Assembly: GCF_002239585.1 (NCBI RefSeq)
Contig: NZ_NDFH01000003.1
Coordinates: 372,001-436,000 of the forward strand
From: Psychromonas sp. CD1
GTDB lineage: Bacteria; Pseudomonadota; Gammaproteobacteria; Enterobacterales; Psychromonadaceae
Reading direction: 5' to 3'
DNA length: 64,000 nt
This document shows, one piece after another, positions 29,165-39,643 of this stretch; the stretch's first letter is position 1; each line of letters starts with the position of its first letter. Made by a program: the position numbers and the translations under genes. The notes under the pieces were generated by a model, which was not told where the DNA came from, did no database searches, and worked only from the letters and a program-made list of their open reading frames with translations.

Positions 29165-29856
29165 TGCGCGTTGCAATTATTCCCGCAAGAGGTGCGAGTA
29201 AAAGAATACCGAGAAAAAATATTAAACATTTTGATGGTAAACCCATCATTGCTTACTCTATCGAAGCCGCACTTAATGCAAACTGTTTTGAGCGCGTGAT
29301 TGTGTCAACCGATGATGCAGAGATAGCTGAAATTGCGATGGCTTATGGTGCTGAAGTACCTTTTATGCGTCCGGCGAGCATTGCAGATGATCATGCGACA
29401 ACCATCGAAGTTGTGCAACATGCCATACAATATTTACAGACACAAGGCGTGGATCCTGAGTATATTTGTTGTATTTATGCAACGGCTCCTTTCATTCAGA
29501 GTGTTAATCTTGAACGTGCATATTTGTTACTAGAGAAAAAAAAATGTAATTATGTATACAGTGTCACTCAGTTTTCTTTTCCTATTCAAAGAGCGATTAA
29601 AATCAATAAACAGGGTGCGAGTATTATGTTTACGCCCGAAAGTTTTTATACACGTTCGCAAGATTTAGAGGAGGCCTTCCATGATGCAGGGCAATTTTAT
29701 TGGGGTGTAACACAAGCTTTTATTCAAGGTGAAAACATGTTTTCAAGTCATGCTTTTACTTTTAAATTACCCCGAGAAGAAGTACTCGATATTGATACCT
29801 TAGACGATTGGTCATATGCTGAATCTATGTTTGAAATATTAAAGAAAAAAACATAG
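29164..29856 (+). CDS. pseF: CMP-pseudaminic acid cytidylyltransferase, PseF
   Basis: Last step of the pathway: activates pseudaminic acid with CTP. The 230 residues begin MRVAIIPARGASKRIPRKNI, the CTP-binding signature of the CMP-sialate synthase fold; the ATG at 29161 is an alternative start. DDAEIAEIA, ATAPFIQ and VLDIDTLDDW are further family motifs. Its stop overlaps the pseG GTG by one base. Confidence 0.95.
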   Translation: MRVAIIPARGASKRIPRKNIKHFDGKPIIAYSIEAALNANCFERVIVSTDDAEIAEIAMAYGAEVPFMRPASIADDHATTIEVVQHAIQYLQTQGVDPEYICCIYATAPFIQSVNLERAYLLLEKKKCNYVYSVTQFSFPIQRAIKINKQGASIMFTPESFYTRSQDLEEAFHDAGQFYWGVTQAFIQGENMFSSHAFTFKLPREEVLDIDTLDDWSYAESMFEILKKKT

Positions 29857-30941
29857 TGCAGGTTGTTTTTCGCGTTGATTCTAGTCATGTAATAGGTACT
29901 GGCCATGTAATGCGTTGTATTACACTCGCCAAAAAAATAGCACGAGATCCTCAAGTGCGTTGTTTATTTATTTGTCGTGAGCATTTGGGCAATATAGCAT
30001 CTGTCATTGAGGATGCAGGTTTTACTGTTGGCTTTTTAAAAAGTAAGCCGAGCATAAAACAACATCCTTTATATTCAAACTGGTTGGGGAGCACACAAAA
30101 AGATGATGCATTACAAACATTCGCCCTTTTAAATGCATTGAAAATAAAACGTATAGCACTTTTGGTGGTGGATAACTATGCATTAGATATTACTTGGGAA
30201 GCGCAGTTTAAAAAGAGCGTCAAACAACTTTTAGTGATTGATGATTTGGCGGATAGAAAGCATCAATGTGATGCTCTCCTAGATCAAAATATGGCGCCAT
30301 CATACCGTACTCGTTATCAACATTTACTGCCTAAAGGTTGCCAAACATTCCTTGGATCTCATTATTCTTTATTGCGTGATGATTTTTATATTTGTCGAAA
30401 TAAAGTACAAGTCCGAACACAACTCCGTCGCCTTTTTATTTTTTTCGGAGGTGTAGATAAACAGAATATGACGTTAAAATGTTTACAAAAAATATCTGTT
30501 CAATTGCCTTTATTACAAGAAATACAGGTTGTTGTGGGACGTGCTAATCGACATAAAAAAAGTGTGCAAGATTTTTGTAATCAGCATAAAAATTGTATCT
30601 ATCATGAGCAAATATCGAATATGGCGGAATTAATGCTAAATTCTGATCTTGCTATTGGTGCAGGTGGAACAACAAATGCAGAGCGAATGTTTCTTGGTTT
30701 ACCTAGTTTGGTGTTTTCGATTGCGGATAATCAATATATAATTTCTCAATATTTAGGGAACTTAGGCTGGATTGATTTTATGGGTTCAATGCAAAATTCG
30801 ACTCTGGATAAATTACCGAGTACATTATGGCGTTATTTGTTGAATCCTGTTTTAATTGAACGTAAATCTGCGCAATTGTTAGCGGATAATATGAATAATA
30901 TGGATGATTTTATCAAGCAGATATGGCCATTTTATACTTAG
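29856..30941 (+). CDS. pseG: UDP-2,4-diacetamido-2,4,6-trideoxy-altropyranose hydrolase, PseG
   Basis: Removes UDP to release the sugar used by PseI. The 361 residues have a GT-B-like fold with the catalytic His in GTGHVMRCITLA, DDLADRKHQCDALLDQN, FFGGVDKQN and GAGGTTNAERMFLGLPSLV. The start is GTG, overlapping pseF. No acetyltransferase domain is fused to its C-terminus, so the PseH step is not supplied here. Confidence 0.94.
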   Translation: MQVVFRVDSSHVIGTGHVMRCITLAKKIARDPQVRCLFICREHLGNIASVIEDAGFTVGFLKSKPSIKQHPLYSNWLGSTQKDDALQTFALLNALKIKRIALLVVDNYALDITWEAQFKKSVKQLLVIDDLADRKHQCDALLDQNMAPSYRTRYQHLLPKGCQTFLGSHYSLLRDDFYICRNKVQVRTQLRRLFIFFGGVDKQNMTLKCLQKISVQLPLLQEIQVVVGRANRHKKSVQDFCNQHKNCIYHEQISNMAELMLNSDLAIGAGGTTNAERMFLGLPSLVFSIADNQYIISQYLGNLGWIDFMGSMQNSTLDKLPSTLWRYLLNPVLIERKSAQLLADNMNNMDDFIKQIWPFYT

Positions 30942-30973
30942 ATGTAAACACGCTGCAAGTAGACAGGAGGTAA

Positions 30974-31018
30974 ATGCTTATAGAAAAGTTTTATGCCAGT
31001 CTTTTATATTTAAAGTAG
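30974..31018 (+). pseudogene. 14-codon ORF with strong ribosome-binding site, possible pseH remnant
   Basis: AGGAGG lies four bases before an ATG that encodes MLIEKFYASLLYLK and then stops. It occupies the slot between pseG and pseI where pseH, the acetyltransferase for the third step, often stands. The rest of the 123-bp gap holds no long frame. A remnant of a deleted pseH is the simplest reading; a leader peptide is possible. Confidence 0.4.
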
Positions 31019-31064
31019 GATTGCTTGATCAGTATCGAAATAAAACAGTGGAAAGGGAGCAAAA

Positions 31065-32114
31065 ATGCAACCGTATGTGAGTATTGACGGTATAAAAATT
31101 GGGTCGCAGTATCCACCTTATATTATTGCAGAGTTATCGGCGAATCATAATGGTGATATACAGCGTGCGTTTAAAATTTTAGACATGGCTAAAGCCTGTG
31201 GTGTTAATGCGTTAAAAATACAAACCTATACGGCAGACACTATTACCATTGATTGTGATCGGCATGAGTTTATGATCAACGATGGGTTATGGAAAGGTAG
31301 AACACTCTATGACTTATACACTCAAGCACATATGCCTTGGGAGTGGCATGCTGCGTTATTTGCTCGAGCAAAGCAATTAGGCCTCACTATTTTTAGCTCT
31401 CCTTTTGATTTTAGCGCGGTAGATTTTCTTGAAAAATTGGGTGCGCCGGCTTATAAAATTGCTTCATTTGAGGCCATTGATTTACCTTTAATTCGTTATG
31501 TTGCCAAAACAGGGAAACCGTTGATTATTTCAACAGGTATGGCTAATAAACAAGAAATACAAGAGGCTGTTGATGCTGCTCGTGAAGCGGGTTGTAAAGA
31601 GTTAGTGTTACTGCATTGTGTGAGTGCTTATCCTACTCCTGCGCAAGATCAACATTTAAAAACACTATCGGATATGAGTCGGCGTTATGATGCATTAGTA
31701 GGGCTCTCTGATCATAGCGTGGATAATATTACAGCGATAATGAGTGTGGCTTTAGGCGCGTGTATTATTGAAAAGCATGTTACATTAGATAGGCGCGCAG
31801 GAGGACCCGATGATAGTTTTTCGCTACAAGAGGAAGAGTTAAGGGCGCTTTGTCAAGACACTAAAGTCGCGTGGCATGCATTAGGAAAGGTTAATTATGC
31901 TTGTAAAGACAGTGAAAAAAATAATAAGATATTTAGACGCTCTTTATATGTTGTTAAAGACATAGCACAAGGAGCATTATTTACCGAGGAAAACGTTAAA
32001 AGTATTCGCCCCGGATATGGTATTTCACCTAAATATCTACCTAATGTTTTAGGAAAAACCGCTAAATTAAAACTAGAGAAAGGCACTGCATTTTCAATGG
32101 ATTTTATTGTTTAG
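31065..32114 (+). CDS. pseI: Pseudaminic acid synthase, PseI
   Basis: Condenses the released diacetamido sugar with phosphoenolpyruvate. The 349 residues show the NeuB-type TIM barrel (IIAELSANHNGDI, ALKIQTYTADTITI, APAYKIASFEAIDLPLI, ISTGMA) and a C-terminal antifreeze-like SAF domain (RRSLYVVKDIAQGALFTEENV). GGGAGC lies before the ATG. It follows the pseH gap and ends the cluster, convergent with trxB. Confidence 0.95.
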   Translation: MQPYVSIDGIKIGSQYPPYIIAELSANHNGDIQRAFKILDMAKACGVNALKIQTYTADTITIDCDRHEFMINDGLWKGRTLYDLYTQAHMPWEWHAALFARAKQLGLTIFSSPFDFSAVDFLEKLGAPAYKIASFEAIDLPLIRYVAKTGKPLIISTGMANKQEIQEAVDAAREAGCKELVLLHCVSAYPTPAQDQHLKTLSDMSRRYDALVGLSDHSVDNITAIMSVALGACIIEKHVTLDRRAGGPDDSFSLQEEELRALCQDTKVAWHALGKVNYACKDSEKNNKIFRRSLYVVKDIAQGALFTEENVKSIRPGYGISPKYLPNVLGKTAKLKLEKGTAFSMDFIV

Positions 32115-32130
32115 TTTGCCCAAAAAGCAG

Positions 32131-32158
32131 AAGGGCCACGTATTAAGCGCCCTTATTT
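32131..32158. terminator. Weak bidirectional terminator between pseI and trxB
   Basis: A 6-bp stem (AAGGGC with GCCCTT) and a 12-nt loop, flanked by an A-tract on one side and TTATTTTA on the other, in the gap of two convergent genes. Confidence 0.45.
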
Positions 32159-32174
32159 TACAACTTGGTTTTAT

Positions 32175-33254
<1,080 letters not shown>

Positions 33255-33293
33255 TCACTCTTTAATCAAAGAACATATGATTTTTATACTTAT

Positions 33294-36203
33294 TTATAAT
33301 ACCGCTTTAACTGTACCACTACTTGATTTTGATGTTGCAAATTGACTGCCGGCTTGTTGCGTTGATTTAACAATCGTCACACGTGTTGTTGCCGCTTCAA
33401 TTTTAAGTGGTGCGCTAAGGTTTAATGCACTGCTTACAGTTTTTGTCATCTGTGCGCTTGCACTTTGTATGACACTACTTGTTGTACCTATTCGCTTGTT
33501 ATTTTGTGTTTCGGGACCATTTGTAATGTCAGAGCTTACCACTTCAGGTGTATTTACCACTTCAGGAGTATTTACTACTTCAGGTGTATTTACTACTTCA
33601 GGAGTATTTACTACTTCAGGAGTATTTACTACTTCAGGAGTATTTACTACTTCAGGAGTATTTACTACTTCAGGAGTATTTACTACTTCAGGAGTATTTA
33701 CTACTTCAGGTGTATTTATCACTTCAGGTGTATTTACTACTTCAGGTGTATTTACTACTTCAGGTGTACTTGTTACTTCGGGTAATATTTGAGTTGCTTC
33801 TTTTACTCTGTTACTTGAATGGATGTTTTTCAAATCTTGGGTCATATTTACATGAGCATCAAGTGTTGAAATTTCAGTTGCAACAGGTGCTTGTACATTA
33901 AATGCTGAATCTTTTTTATTGTCTTCAGGATAACGACTAATAACCGGATCTGTATTTATTGGCATTTTTTCATCGTTCATTTCTGTACTGATAGTATCGC
34001 TGATGTCACGCTTTTTACGCTGTCCATTATTACGTAGATAACGAGAACGACGATTTGGCATTTTTACGTTTGTTTGCTCCGTATTTTCTAGATCGGCACG
34101 TGTATCATTATCGTGCTGTGTGGCCATTTGTTTTGGCTGTGTTTGTTGATTCGTTTTGTTTTCAACTGATATTGGTGCTGACGTTTCAATATCAGTGACA
34201 ATAACTTGCTCTTGTTGAATACGTATTTTTTTACGTAAAGTACGACGTTTACGACGTACTGCCACCACTTCTTCGTGATCTTGTGCTGGAATTTTACGCG
34301 GTATTTTTTTATTTTGTTCTTTATCACTAGAATGATCTACATTCTGTTTGTTGCTCTTCTCTGGGGTGGTTCTTTGCTCCGGTTTATCGTATTTATTTTC
34401 ATATTTATTACGTGATTGTGTATTACGATTACGATTACGATTACGATTGTTATTATTCCGAGGGCGTGCCTTTATTTCTGTTTCTTGTTCCGCAGGCTGT
34501 ATTTCTTGTGTTGTCGTTGAGCTGAAAAATTTTGTGATCGCCACAAATATTTTAGAAAATAGGCAACTTTGTTTTTTTGTGCTCGGTATGTTGGCTTGTG
34601 TCGGGGTGTTTTTGGGACGAGAGAAGCCACTTAAAATAGGCTCTTCTTCTTTTTCCTGTTCACTTTTGACAACATTAGGTACATAGACTTGATGTTGTTT
34701 TTGTAATGCATCGTAGTTGATTTCATCTAGGCTATCATTACGCGTACGTTTGATTTCAAAGTGCGGAGTAAGAAAGTTTGCATTTGGAATGATGAAAATT
34801 TTACAGTTATGGCGTTTTTCTATTTTAAAGATAGCACTGCGTTTTTCATTAAGTAAATAGGCGGCGACAGCAACCGGCACTGTTGCTTGAATGTGTACGG
34901 TATTTTCTTTTAAACCTTCTTCTTCAATCAGCCGTAAAATAGCTAATGCTAAAGATTCATTATCTCGGATAGTGCCTTGGCCATGACAACGAGGACAAAC
35001 ACGTGATGCTGACTCACCTAATGATGGGCGAATACGTTGGCGAGACATTTCCATTAAACCAAAACGTGAAATACGTCCGAGTTGGATACGCGCTCTATCT
35101 TGACGTACAGATTCACGCATACGATTTTCAACTTCACGTTGATGGCGAGCAGGAGTCATATCGATAAAATCGATAACCACAAGGCCACCTAAGTCTCGTA
35201 AACGTAATTGTCGCGCTATTTCTTCTGCTGCTTCTAAATTGGTATTAAAAGCGGTTTCTTCGATATCACTGCCACGGGTAGCACGTGCAGAGTTAATATC
35301 AATAGAAGTGAGAGCTTCAGTTGGGTCAATAACAATAGAGCCACCGGAAGGTAGGCGTACTTCACGCTGAAAAGCTGATTCAATTTGGCTTTCAACTTGA
35401 TAATGCGTAAAAAGAGGGATTTCACCTTGGTATAATTTTAGGCGATCAACATAATCAGGACGAACCATTTCGATATGTTTTTTTGCTTGTTCAAATGTTT
35501 TGGCGTGATCAATCACTATCTCACCAATATCACGACGTAAATAATCACGAATAGAACGAACAATGACATTACTTTCACGATGAATTAAAAAAGGAGCCAC
35601 TTTTTCTCGGGATGCTTCATCGATGGCGCGCCAGTGGTTAACCAACACATTAAGATCCCACTCTAACTCTTCGGCCGTTTTACCAACCCCTGCTGTACGG
35701 ACAATTAAACCCATACCCGGTGGTAGTTTAAGATGGCTAAGCGCTTGCTTTAAAAGCGTTCGTTCATCGCCTTCAATGCGACGAGATATGCCGCCTGCAC
35801 GAGGATTATTCGGCATTAAAACAAGATAACTGCCAGCGAGGCTAATAAATGTGGTTAATGCGGCGCCTTTATTACCACGCTCTTCTTTTTCTATTTGTAT
35901 AATGACTTCTTGGCCTTCTTTGATCACCTCTTTAATATTTGGGCGACCTTTGAAGGAGTACCCGTTAGGGAAGTAGGTCCGAGATATTTCTTTTAAGGGT
36001 AAGAAACCATGGCGATCTGCGCCATAGTCAACAAAAGCAGCTTCTAAGCTGGGTTCTACTCTTGTTATTATTCCTTTATAAATATTGGCTTTTTTCTGTT
36101 CATGACCAGGACTTTCAATATCAAGATCGTAGAGTTGTTGTCCATCAACAAGGGCAACGCGCAACTCTTCTGCTTGAGTTGCATTAATTAACATTCTTTT
36201 CAT
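33294..36203 (-). CDS. rne: Ribonuclease E
   Basis: Essential endonuclease for mRNA decay and for rRNA and tRNA maturation, and scaffold of the degradosome. The 969 residues contain the S1 domain (about 35-120), the DNase-I-like catalytic core with [14 protein letters not shown] and VVIDFIDM (metal-binding Asp), and the zinc-link CPRCHGQG (about 403). After residue 510 the tail is disordered: an Arg/Asn-rich RNA-binding part ([11 protein letters not shown]), a KKIRIQ basic patch, and 13 copies of TPEVVN (about 815-890). It is probably autoregulated through its leader, as in E. coli, but no matching element was verified. Confidence 0.97.
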   Translation of the reverse strand: MKRMLINATQAEELRVALVDGQQLYDLDIESPGHEQKKANIYKGIITRVEPSLEAAFVDYGADRHGFLPLKEISRTYFPNGYSFKGRPNIKEVIKEGQEVIIQIEKEERGNKGAALTTFISLAGSYLVLMPNNPRAGGISRRIEGDERTLLKQALSHLKLPPGMGLIVRTAGVGKTAEELEWDLNVLVNHWRAIDEASREKVAPFLIHRESNVIVRSIRDYLRRDIGEIVIDHAKTFEQAKKHIEMVRPDYVDRLKLYQGEIPLFTHYQVESQIESAFQREVRLPSGGSIVIDPTEALTSIDINSARATRGSDIEETAFNTNLEAAEEIARQLRLRDLGGLVVIDFIDMTPARHQREVENRMRESVRQDRARIQLGRISRFGLMEMSRQRIRPSLGESASRVCPRCHGQGTIRDNESLALAILRLIEEEGLKENTVHIQATVPVAVAAYLLNEKRSAIFKIEKRHNCKIFIIPNANFLTPHFEIKRTRNDSLDEINYDALQKQHQVYVPNVVKSEQEKEEEPILSGFSRPKNTPTQANIPSTKKQSCLFSKIFVAITKFFSSTTTQEIQPAEQETEIKARPRNNNNRNRNRNRNTQSRNKYENKYDKPEQRTTPEKSNKQNVDHSSDKEQNKKIPRKIPAQDHEEVVAVRRKRRTLRKKIRIQQEQVIVTDIETSAPISVENKTNQQTQPKQMATQHDNDTRADLENTEQTNVKMPNRRSRYLRNNGQRKKRDISDTISTEMNDEKMPINTDPVISRYPEDNKKDSAFNVQAPVATEISTLDAHVNMTQDLKNIHSSNRVKEATQILPEVTSTPEVVNTPEVVNTPEVINTPEVVNTPEVVNTPEVVNTPEVVNTPEVVNTPEVVNTPEVVNTPEVVNTPEVVNTPEVVSSDITNGPETQNNKRIGTTSSVIQSASAQMTKTVSSALNLSAPLKIEAATTRVTIVKSTQQAGSQFATSKSSSGTVKAVL
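33534..33767. repeat. Thirteen tandem 18-bp repeats inside rne
   Basis: Thirteen in-frame copies of an 18-bp unit encode TPEVVN (one TPEVIN, the last TPEVVS). Most DNA copies are identical, with a GGAG or GGTG variant at one position, which indicates recent expansion by slippage or unequal recombination. Lengths stay in frame whatever the copy number. Confidence 0.97.
34422..34445. repeat. Four tandem ATTACG hexamers inside rne
   Basis: Four perfect ATTACG units on the plus strand encode alternating Arg-Asn in the RNA-binding part of RNase E. This is a second in-frame microsatellite in the same gene. Confidence 0.85.
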
Positions 36204-36422
36204 TTTTATTAACTCTTATATTTTATTTTTATGTTGGTTCATTGGTGTACTTGACCTCGGGTCTGGTGACACAATCTTTCATTATTTTATGTGTTTCAAC
36301 GACGATTATGAACTTATAGCTTCATAAAGGGGTCGGAATCATTTTAATTATCTCATTAATCACGCTAAAGTCGCAATATAAATTTTTACATATATTAACG
36401 TTAGTCGTGATAAACTCATTAA
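36204..36422. promoter_or_regulatory. rne-rluC divergent leader region
   Basis: 219 bp without a gene between the divergent rne and rluC starts. On the rne side there is a small hairpin (GACC-CGA-GGTC, near 36254-36264) in a long untranslated leader. The same rne-rluC arrangement is general in enterobacteria, where the rne leader senses RNase E level. Confidence 0.5.
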
Positions 36423-37361
36423 ATGGAACAAATAAATCACTCAGTACGCATGCTTGAGATATCTCAAGAGAATGCAAAGCAACGCATCGATAATTTTTTA
36501 CGCCTACACCTTAAAGGTGTACCTAAAAGTTTGATCTATCGGATCGTACGTAAGGGCGAAGTGCGTATTAATAAAAAACGGATTAAACCGGATTATAAAC
36601 TTCAAACAGGAGATATTGTGCGCATTCCGCCGGTGCGAGTCTCGGTAGGCAACGCTTTACCTTCACCAAAGTTAAATGCGATAGCGCAACTTGAATCTCG
36701 AATTGTATATGAAGATGACGCTTTACTCATTTTAAACAAACCTTCAGGTATTGCAGTACATGGCGGAAGTGGGCTTAGTTTTGGCGCAATAGAAGGATTA
36801 CGAGCATTACGCCCCGATGCTCGTTTTTTAGAATTAGTGCATCGTTTAGATAAAGCAACATCAGGTTGCTTACTTATTGCGAAAAAACGCAGTATGTTGC
36901 GTGCATTGCATGAGCAATTGCGTAATAAGACGATGCATAAACAGTATTTGGCATTAGTGAAAGGCGCTTGGGATAAAAAAGATCGAAGCGTGAAAGAGCC
37001 ATTACTTAAAGATTCTCAAAATTCAATTGTTAAAGTAAGCGCATTAGGCAAACAAGCTGAAACCCGTTTTAAAATAATGCAACGTTATAAAGGTGCAACG
37101 TTGATAGAGGCAAGTCCTGTGACAGGACGGACGCATCAAATACGGGTGCATAGTGCATGTAAAGGGCATAATATTGCGGGAGATGATCGATATGGCTCTC
37201 TTGAATTTAGCAAATCAATGCAAAAGTTGGGGTTAGAACGTTTATTTTTGCATGCTGCGCATATTACTTTTTATCATCCTATATTAGATAAACAAATGAC
37301 CATAAGTGCTCCTCTTTGTGATTCCTTAGCCAAAGTGCTTGAAAAATTACAGCGTAGCTAA
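36423..37361 (+). CDS. rluC: 23S rRNA pseudouridine synthase RluC
   Basis: Makes pseudouridines in 23S rRNA (positions 955, 2504 and 2580 in E. coli). The 312 residues have an N-terminal S4 domain (about 18-75, RIDNFLRLHLKGVPKSLIYRIV) and the RluA-type catalytic domain with the active-site Asp in LVHRLDKATSGCLL and GRTHQIRVH. It is the divergent neighbour of rne, as in E. coli, and is followed by a HAD phosphatase in a probable operon. Confidence 0.95.
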   Translation: MEQINHSVRMLEISQENAKQRIDNFLRLHLKGVPKSLIYRIVRKGEVRINKKRIKPDYKLQTGDIVRIPPVRVSVGNALPSPKLNAIAQLESRIVYEDDALLILNKPSGIAVHGGSGLSFGAIEGLRALRPDARFLELVHRLDKATSGCLLIAKKRSMLRALHEQLRNKTMHKQYLALVKGAWDKKDRSVKEPLLKDSQNSIVKVSALGKQAETRFKIMQRYKGATLIEASPVTGRTHQIRVHSACKGHNIAGDDRYGSLEFSKSMQKLGLERLFLHAAHITFYHPILDKQMTISAPLCDSLAKVLEKLQRS

Positions 37362-37415
37362 TTATATTTACAGTTAGTGCGTAGATGTTTATCTTATAGT
37401 CTCGGGGCGGAGTGT

Positions 37416-38060
37416 ATGCAGTATAAACTTATTATTTTCGATTGGGATGGTACGTTAATGGACTCAATCGATAAAATAGTATGTTGTATGCAAATCGCCG
37501 CAAAGTACGCGCAATTAAGCGTGCCGTCAAAAAAGATATTACGTAATACAATCGGTTTAAGTTTAGAGCATACCTTTTTGACTTTGTTTTCTGAGGGAAC
37601 CCAAACGCAGCAATCTATTTTTATCAAAGTGTATCGTGAACAGTACACCCAAAAAAATAAAATGCAGACGCCTTTGTACCCTGGGATAAAAGCTTATTTA
37701 CATACTTTGCATGCGCAAGGATATCAACTTGCTATTGCGACAGGTAAAAGTCGACAGGGTTTAGAATATCAACTTGAATCACTTCAAATAAAAAATCTTT
37801 TTAAGTGTGTTTATTGCGCGGAAGATAGCGCATCAAAACCAGATCCACTTATGCTTAACAATATATTAAAGGATCTTAACTGCGACGTTTCACAAGCATT
37901 AATGATTGGAGATGCGAGTTTTGATTTGCAAATGGCTCATAATGCCGGTATGGATTGTCTTGCGGTAAGTTATGGTGCACAACAAACAGAGACGTTGATG
38001 AAATTTAAACCCCTGACTATTTTGAATTCTTTACCCAAACAATTAGGAAAATATATTTAA
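37416..38060 (+). CDS. HAD-family phosphatase, YqaB/Gph-like
   Basis: The ATG at 37416 gives 214 residues starting MQYKLIIFDWDGTLMDS, the HAD motif I with both Asp; a GTG 13 codons upstream is less likely since the extension is not family-like. Other motifs: ATGKSRQGLEYQL (II), KPDPLML (III) and MIGDASFDLQMAHNAG (IV). A helical cap lies between motifs I and II. The substrate is unknown; such a gene often follows rluC. Its stop is immediately followed by the GTG of the next gene. Confidence 0.88.
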   Translation: MQYKLIIFDWDGTLMDSIDKIVCCMQIAAKYAQLSVPSKKILRNTIGLSLEHTFLTLFSEGTQTQQSIFIKVYREQYTQKNKMQTPLYPGIKAYLHTLHAQGYQLAIATGKSRQGLEYQLESLQIKNLFKCVYCAEDSASKPDPLMLNNILKDLNCDVSQALMIGDASFDLQMAHNAGMDCLAVSYGAQQTETLMKFKPLTILNSLPKQLGKYI

Positions 38061-39032
38061 GTGTTTAGTCAGTATATAAAATTAACGGGCCGAGGCGAAA
38101 GAGGGCGTCGGGCGTTAACTAAAACTGAAGCATATGATGCCCTGTCATCATATTTGCGCGGTGACGCTGAACTTTTACAACTTGCGGTGTTATTGATGTT
38201 ACAACGCGTACGAGGTGAAACACCCGAAGAGGTCGCAGGTTACGTAGATGCCTTACGTGAAAAAATAGATATCCACTGGAAACAACTAAATGTGGATTTA
38301 GATTGGCCTTGTTATGCAGGGAAAAAAAACCAACCCCCTTGGTTGTTATTAGCGGCTAAAGTGCTAGCACAGCAAGGTATCCGCATTCTTTTACATGGTT
38401 TTAACGGTATCAATAGTTTAAAATTTCAAATAGAGGATGCTTGTCCATTATTAAATATTCCTATCGTGCAGACAGTTAAACAAGCAGAAAAAGCATTACA
38501 AGATCATGCCATTTGTTATGTACCTTTATCAGCTTATTGTGCAGAGCTTATCCCGCTTTTAGCCTTGCGTAAAAAAGTAGGTTTGCGTACACCTTTAAAT
38601 ACAGTCGCTAGAGCTCTTAATCCAGCGAATGCATCCTTTTCTATTCGTGGTGTTTTTCATAAAGGCTATGACAAACTCCATGCATCAGCTGGGTTATTAA
38701 CCGGCGAACTTAATATATTTTCATTTAAGGGTGAAGGCGGAGAAAGTGAAGTTAATCCTCGCGTAAGTTTTAGGGTTTGTGGAGTGCAAAATAAGCATTA
38801 TATTGAGCATGAATGGCCGACCTACTTACCACAAGTACGAGGCACTGATGTGGCACAAATATCTGCATGTTCTTTGCAAAACGTATGGTTTGGGGATGTT
38901 ATTGACCAGTATGCGAATAGCGCAATTATTTGTACAATAGCTTTAATTTTACAACAAAGATCGCCGAATAACACACAAGAAGAGAGCCTGATTTTTGCAA
39001 AAAAAATGTGGCAAAATAGAGACCGAATATGA
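38061..39032 (+). CDS. ybiB: YbiB-like protein (TrpD2 family)
   Basis: The 323 residues resemble YbiB, a relative of anthranilate phosphoribosyltransferase (TrpD) that binds nucleic acid and lacks the Trp pathway role. Visible: LTGRGERGRRALTKTEAYDALSSYL and LLLAAKVLAQQGIRILLHG; the TrpD phosphate-binding glycine loop is missing. The start is GTG at the base after the upstream stop, and its end overlaps the next gene as ATGA, so all three are probably cotranscribed. LexA control is known for E. coli ybiB; none is seen here. Confidence 0.85.
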   Translation: MFSQYIKLTGRGERGRRALTKTEAYDALSSYLRGDAELLQLAVLLMLQRVRGETPEEVAGYVDALREKIDIHWKQLNVDLDWPCYAGKKNQPPWLLLAAKVLAQQGIRILLHGFNGINSLKFQIEDACPLLNIPIVQTVKQAEKALQDHAICYVPLSAYCAELIPLLALRKKVGLRTPLNTVARALNPANASFSIRGVFHKGYDKLHASAGLLTGELNIFSFKGEGGESEVNPRVSFRVCGVQNKHYIEHEWPTYLPQVRGTDVAQISACSLQNVWFGDVIDQYANSAIICTIALILQQRSPNNTQEESLIFAKKMWQNRDRI

Positions 39033-39583
39033 ATCATCAAAGTGAAATAATTAAGCATACTGAAAATTGGGTTGCAAATGTGATTGTAAAATATAACATT
39101 TGCCCCTTTGCTCGCCGTGAAGTAGAGCGAGGCACTATTCGTTATATTGAAATTAAAGCAAGTAAGCAAAAAGAAATATTAAAAAAACTGATTGATGAAT
39201 GTTTGTTTCTCGATACGAATTGTTCGGTAGAAACAACCTTATTTATCATTCCTCAAGGTTTATTACTCTTTTATGATTTTTTAGATCTGGTTGAATTGAG
39301 CAATGATTTATTGTTCGAACAAGGATATGAAGGGATTTATCAGTTGGCAAGTTTCCATCCGGATTATTGTTTCTCTGATGTTGATCCTGAAGATGCCTCT
39401 AATTATACAAATCGGTCTCCTTATCCTACTTTGCATATTATTCGAGAAAGTAGTATGCAAAAGGCATTAGAAAATCATCCAGATCCCGACGCCATACCCC
39501 TTCGCAATGTGGAGTTTGTACGTAAAAAAGGATCTGTGTTTTTTGCTGATTTATTAGCAAGTTGTTGTACTCACATGCCTTAA
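39029..39583 (+). CDS. DUF1415 protein
   Basis: A 184-residue cytoplasmic protein. The family signature WVANVIVKYNICPFARREVERGTIRY and the later FHPDYCFSDVDPEDASNYTNRSPYPTLHI region are intact. The family has Cys and His residues that could form a metal or redox site; function is unknown. It is coupled by a 4-bp overlap with ybiB and ends the rluC-HAD-ybiB-DUF1415 run. Confidence 0.85.
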   Translation: MNHQSEIIKHTENWVANVIVKYNICPFARREVERGTIRYIEIKASKQKEILKKLIDECLFLDTNCSVETTLFIIPQGLLLFYDFLDLVELSNDLLFEQGYEGIYQLASFHPDYCFSDVDPEDASNYTNRSPYPTLHIIRESSMQKALENHPDPDAIPLRNVEFVRKKGSVFFADLLASCCTHMP

Positions 39584-39643
39584 TGGTATCTTTTTAGACT
39601 GAGAGGTATTTAGTTTTCTCTTGTAAATTTTTAAGAGTGCGCG

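Noticed and set aside
26985-32114. pse cluster as a recently acquired genomic island
   Set aside because: Codon and base usage look like those of the neighbours by eye, and no integrase, tRNA or direct repeat flanks it.
33534-33767. Possible CRISPR-like direct repeat array
   Set aside because: Units are contiguous 18-mers without spacers and encode a hexapeptide in frame with rne.
33465-33901. Three open frames on the plus strand opposite the rne repeats (rich in YYFRSI, TTSGVF or LLLQEY)
   Set aside because: An 18-bp repeat without stops keeps all frames open. They are shadows of the TPEVVN array in rne, and the coding strand is clear.
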